A stretch of 64,000 bases of DNA from NCBI RefSeq assembly GCF_000423045.1, contig NZ_AUHF01000007.1, positions 124,001 through 188,000 of the forward strand, written 5' to 3'. The DNA comes from Christiangramia portivictoriae DSM 23547 (lineage in GTDB: Bacteria > Bacteroidota > Bacteroidia > Flavobacteriales > Flavobacteriaceae). Below are positions 61,723-64,000 of this stretch, piece after piece (the stretch's first letter is position 1; each line of letters starts with the position of its first letter). The notes below the pieces were generated by a model. That model made no database searches and was not told the origin of the DNA. It was given only the letters and a program-made list of their open reading frames with translations. The position numbers were made by a program, and so were the translations under genes.

Positions 61723-62601
61723 ATGACCACATCTTTTGAAAGGTATCAAAAACGCCGACTCATATCCTCCTATTTCTCTGTTGTGATTAGTATTGCACTG
61801 GTTTTGTTTCTTTTGGGAATGCTGGGTCTTTTGGTATTGAACACCAAAAAAGTGGCAGATCACTTTAAAGAACAGATAGCGCTAACGGTCTATTTAAAAG
61901 ACACCGCCAAAGAAGTAGAGATCGAGCAATTGAAGAAAAGCCTGGCGATGGCTGAATATACCAAGACTACTACCTATGTAAGCAAGGAAGATGCAGCGGC
62001 AGCTCATAGTGAAGAAATTGGAGAAGATTTCATGGAATTTCTTGGATACAATCCGCTACAGAATTCTATTGATGTCTATATGAATGCCGATTTCGTTTCT
62101 TCGGAACAGGTGGATGAAATCGCGGCGGAGCTAACTTCCAAAAATTTTGTAGACGAAGTCGTTTATGACAAGCCGTTGATCGCATTGCTGAACGATAACG
62201 TCAAAAAAATAAGTCTTTGGGTGTTAATTGCCAGTACGGTATTTACCTTTATAGCCGTTCTGCTTATAAATAGCAGTATCAGGCTTGCGGTTTATTCCAA
62301 ACGATTTATCATCAAAACCATGCAAATGGTAGGTGCCACCAAAGGTTTTATACGCAGACCTTTTATCTGGCAAAGTGTAAAACTGGGACTTATCGGGGCA
62401 ATTCTCGCACTTATAGGAATGGCCGCAGTTTTATACTATCTGGACAACAGTTTTCAGGAACTTAACCTGCTTGGAGATGTAAAAATGCTGGTTATTTTAT
62501 TTTCCGGGATCTTTTTAATGGGTATCATCATTACCTGGATAAGCACTTTTTTCGCGACATCGCGTTTTCTCAATCTAAAAACAGACGAACTTTACTATTA
62601 G
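61723..62601 (+). CDS. ftsX: Cell-division ABC transporter permease FtsX
   Basis: A 292-residue membrane protein: membrane helix at about 20-42, a periplasmic domain (45-160), then three helices at about 167-188, 220-240 and 255-278. It works with the ATPase FtsE to control cell-wall hydrolases at division; ftsE is not adjacent. First of ftsX-DUF3098-uppP-truB, a compact unit with gaps of 3 and 6 bases and an 11-base overlap. Confidence 0.92.
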   Translation: MTTSFERYQKRRLISSYFSVVISIALVLFLLGMLGLLVLNTKKVADHFKEQIALTVYLKDTAKEVEIEQLKKSLAMAEYTKTTTYVSKEDAAAAHSEEIGEDFMEFLGYNPLQNSIDVYMNADFVSSEQVDEIAAELTSKNFVDEVVYDKPLIALLNDNVKKISLWVLIASTVFTFIAVLLINSSIRLAVYSKRFIIKTMQMVGATKGFIRRPFIWQSVKLGLIGAILALIGMAAVLYYLDNSFQELNLLGDVKMLVILFSGIFLMGIIITWISTFFATSRFLNLKTDELYY

Positions 62602-62604
62602 GAC

Positions 62605-62868
62605 ATGAAAAAAGAGAAAGAAATTCACCAGGGAGGAAGTTTTAATACCGGATTCGTTTTTGGTAAAAGAAATTATATGTTCATGTTTATTGGTCTTGCT
62701 GTGATTGCGCTTGGCTTTATATTAATGTCTGGTGGTGGCAGTGAAGATCCCAATGAATTTAATGATGCCATTTACAACTTTCAACGTATTAGACTCGCTC
62801 CAACCCTTGTACTCATAGGATTTGCGATCGAAGTTTACGCCATCCTGTTGAACCCACATAAAAAATAA
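62605..62868 (+). CDS. DUF3098 family membrane protein
   Basis: An 87-residue protein with two membrane helices (about 22-40 and 65-83) and a basic N-terminus, DUF3098 family, unknown function. It starts 3 bases after ftsX and ends 6 before uppP, as in other Flavobacteriia, where it seems a constant partner of those genes. Confidence 0.88.
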   Translation: MKKEKEIHQGGSFNTGFVFGKRNYMFMFIGLAVIALGFILMSGGGSEDPNEFNDAIYNFQRIRLAPTLVLIGFAIEVYAILLNPHKK

Positions 62869-62874
62869 TCAAAT

Positions 62875-63669
62875 TTGGATTTATTAGATGCGGTGATCCT
62901 CGGGATCATCCAGGGACTCACTGAATTTTTACCGGTTTCCTCAAGCGGACATTTAGAATTAGGAAAAGCCATTCTCGGGGACACCAGTGTTCCGGAAGAA
63001 TCGCTTCTCTTCACCGTAGTTCTGCATTTCGCAACAGCATTAAGTACCCTGGTAATCTTCAGAAAAGATGTATTTGAGATTATCAAGGGACTTTTTAGTT
63101 TTAAATGGAACGACGAAACCCAGTTTTCACTTAAGATCGTTATATCCATGATCCCTGCAGTAATTGTAGGATTACTCTTTGAAGAGCAGCTGGAAGCGCT
63201 TTTTGGTGGCAACATTCTGTTTGTAGGCGTCATGCTTCTGGTAACAGCAGTGCTTTTGTGGCTGGCAGACAAAGCAAAGGATACCGGGAAAAAGGTTAGT
63301 TATTCCAATGCTTTTGTTATTGGAATAGCACAGGCCATTGCAATGCTCCCTGGAATATCAAGAAGTGGAGCTACCATTTCCACCTCAGTCTTACTGGGAA
63401 ATGATAAAACCAAGGCCGCGAGATTTTCCTTTCTTATGGTGGTGCCTCTTATCTTCGGAAAAATCGCCAAGGATCTCCTGGGCGGGGAATTGACATCCAG
63501 CTCCACAGATCTTACAGCACTTGCCGTTGGTTTTATAGCGGCTTTTGTAGCGGGACTTATAGCCTGCACCTGGATGATAAGCCTGGTTAAAAAAAGTAAG
63601 CTTTCCTGGTTCGCTATTTATTGTTTTATAGTGGGAATCGCTGCAATCATATTCTCCTATGCAGGATAA
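62875..63669 (+). CDS. uppP: Undecaprenyl-diphosphatase
   Basis: A 264-residue integral membrane phosphatase that recycles the lipid carrier of peptidoglycan synthesis. Active-site motifs EFLPVSSSGHLELG (about 17-30) and PGISRSGATIS (about 161-171) are present, with seven to eight helices. It starts at TTG, which gives the family-typical LDLLDAVILGIIQGLTE; no ATG is available nearby. Its end overlaps truB by 11 bases. Upregulated copies give bacitracin resistance in other bacteria. Confidence 0.94.
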   Translation: MDLLDAVILGIIQGLTEFLPVSSSGHLELGKAILGDTSVPEESLLFTVVLHFATALSTLVIFRKDVFEIIKGLFSFKWNDETQFSLKIVISMIPAVIVGLLFEEQLEALFGGNILFVGVMLLVTAVLLWLADKAKDTGKKVSYSNAFVIGIAQAIAMLPGISRSGATISTSVLLGNDKTKAARFSFLMVVPLIFGKIAKDLLGGELTSSSTDLTALAVGFIAAFVAGLIACTWMISLVKKSKLSWFAIYCFIVGIAAIIFSYAG

Positions 63670-64000
63670 GCAATTCACAGCAGAAGAATTCAAAGCGGGA
63701 CAAGTACTGCTTTTCGACAAACCATTGAACTGGACCTCTTTCCAGCTGGTCAACAAAGTAAGATGGCTTATAAGAAAGAGCTGCAATATTAAAAAGATTA
63801 AAGTTGGTCACGCAGGAACTCTTGATCCCCTTGCTACCGGACTTTTGATTATTTGCACGGGGAAATTCACCAAAACCATTCCCGATCTACAGGGACAGAT
63901 CAAAGAATACACGGGAACCATTAGTCTTGGTGCCACAACTCCTTCTTTTGATCTCGAAACCGAATTTGATGCAACTTTTGAAACTGCTCATATTACGGAA
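63659..64000 (+). CDS. truB: tRNA pseudouridine synthase B, 5' part
   Basis: The first 114 residues of TruB, cut by the window end. The catalytic aspartate is in GHAGTLDPLATGLL (Asp56), with FDKPLNWTSF before it. TruB makes pseudouridine 55 in the T-loop of tRNAs. The ATG lies 11 bases inside the end of uppP, and no closer in-frame start exists. Confidence 0.93.
   Translation, partial: MQDKQFTAEEFKAGQVLLFDKPLNWTSFQLVNKVRWLIRKSCNIKKIKVGHAGTLDPLATGLLIICTGKFTKTIPDLQGQIKEYTGTISLGATTPSFDLETEFDATFETAHITE

Overview
The window looks like a chromosome segment of a Flavobacteriaceae bacterium (Bacteroidota), possibly Gramella/Christiangramia-like, though the genus is a guess. Three things support this: a complete gldK-gldL-gldM-gldN set (gliding and type IX secretion), promoters of the Bacteroidota form TTTG/TTG-N19-21-TAnnTTTG in front of tRNA and protein genes, and the flavobacterial gene order ftsX-DUF3098-uppP-truB.

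Bases 1 to about 23,500 are the right-hand part of an integrative conjugative element (ICE). Its left end and its integrase lie outside the window. Left to right it carries the end of a CTnDOT-type conjugation module (traI fragment, traJ, traK, traM, traN, a lipoprotein), a type I restriction-modification operon (hsdM-hsdS-hsdR) and a mobilization block (mobA, mobB relaxase, mobC coupling protein) with a hairpin-rich candidate oriT. Maintenance genes follow (radC-like, ssb, DUF932). The last part is a defence cluster: an AbiE toxin-antitoxin pair with an operator palindrome, an Xre-ImmA/IrrE protease with a PIN-like partner, a promoter-terminator unit that may encode a small RNA, and a Pycsar-type cyclase/effector pair whose third, overlapping gene encodes an E2-ubiquitin-conjugase-like protein with a SEC-C zinc motif. 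The element ends beside the 3' end of an initiator tRNA-fMet gene, a classic ICE insertion site.

The three-gene Pycsar-E2 locus (21241-23363) is the best candidate for an undescribed system. A nucleotide cyclase would make a cyclic nucleotide signal, a membrane effector would respond, and an E2-like protein might control or modify the cyclase, as E2-like proteins do in some CBASS systems.

Bases 23,539 to 64,000 are core chromosome. They hold a tripartite RND efflux operon ending in a small CPXCG protein, an ABC-F ATPase, the gldKLMN operon downstream of topA and a degenerate arginase-fold gene, a DsbD-like reductase, a GAF histidine kinase, tRNA-Asp, a DUF58 protein, thioredoxin, a DnaE with a fused proofreading exonuclease, rpsP-rimM, alanine dehydrogenase, leuS with a structured leader, a ketopantoate-reductase-like gene, and the ftsX to truB group, cut by the window end.
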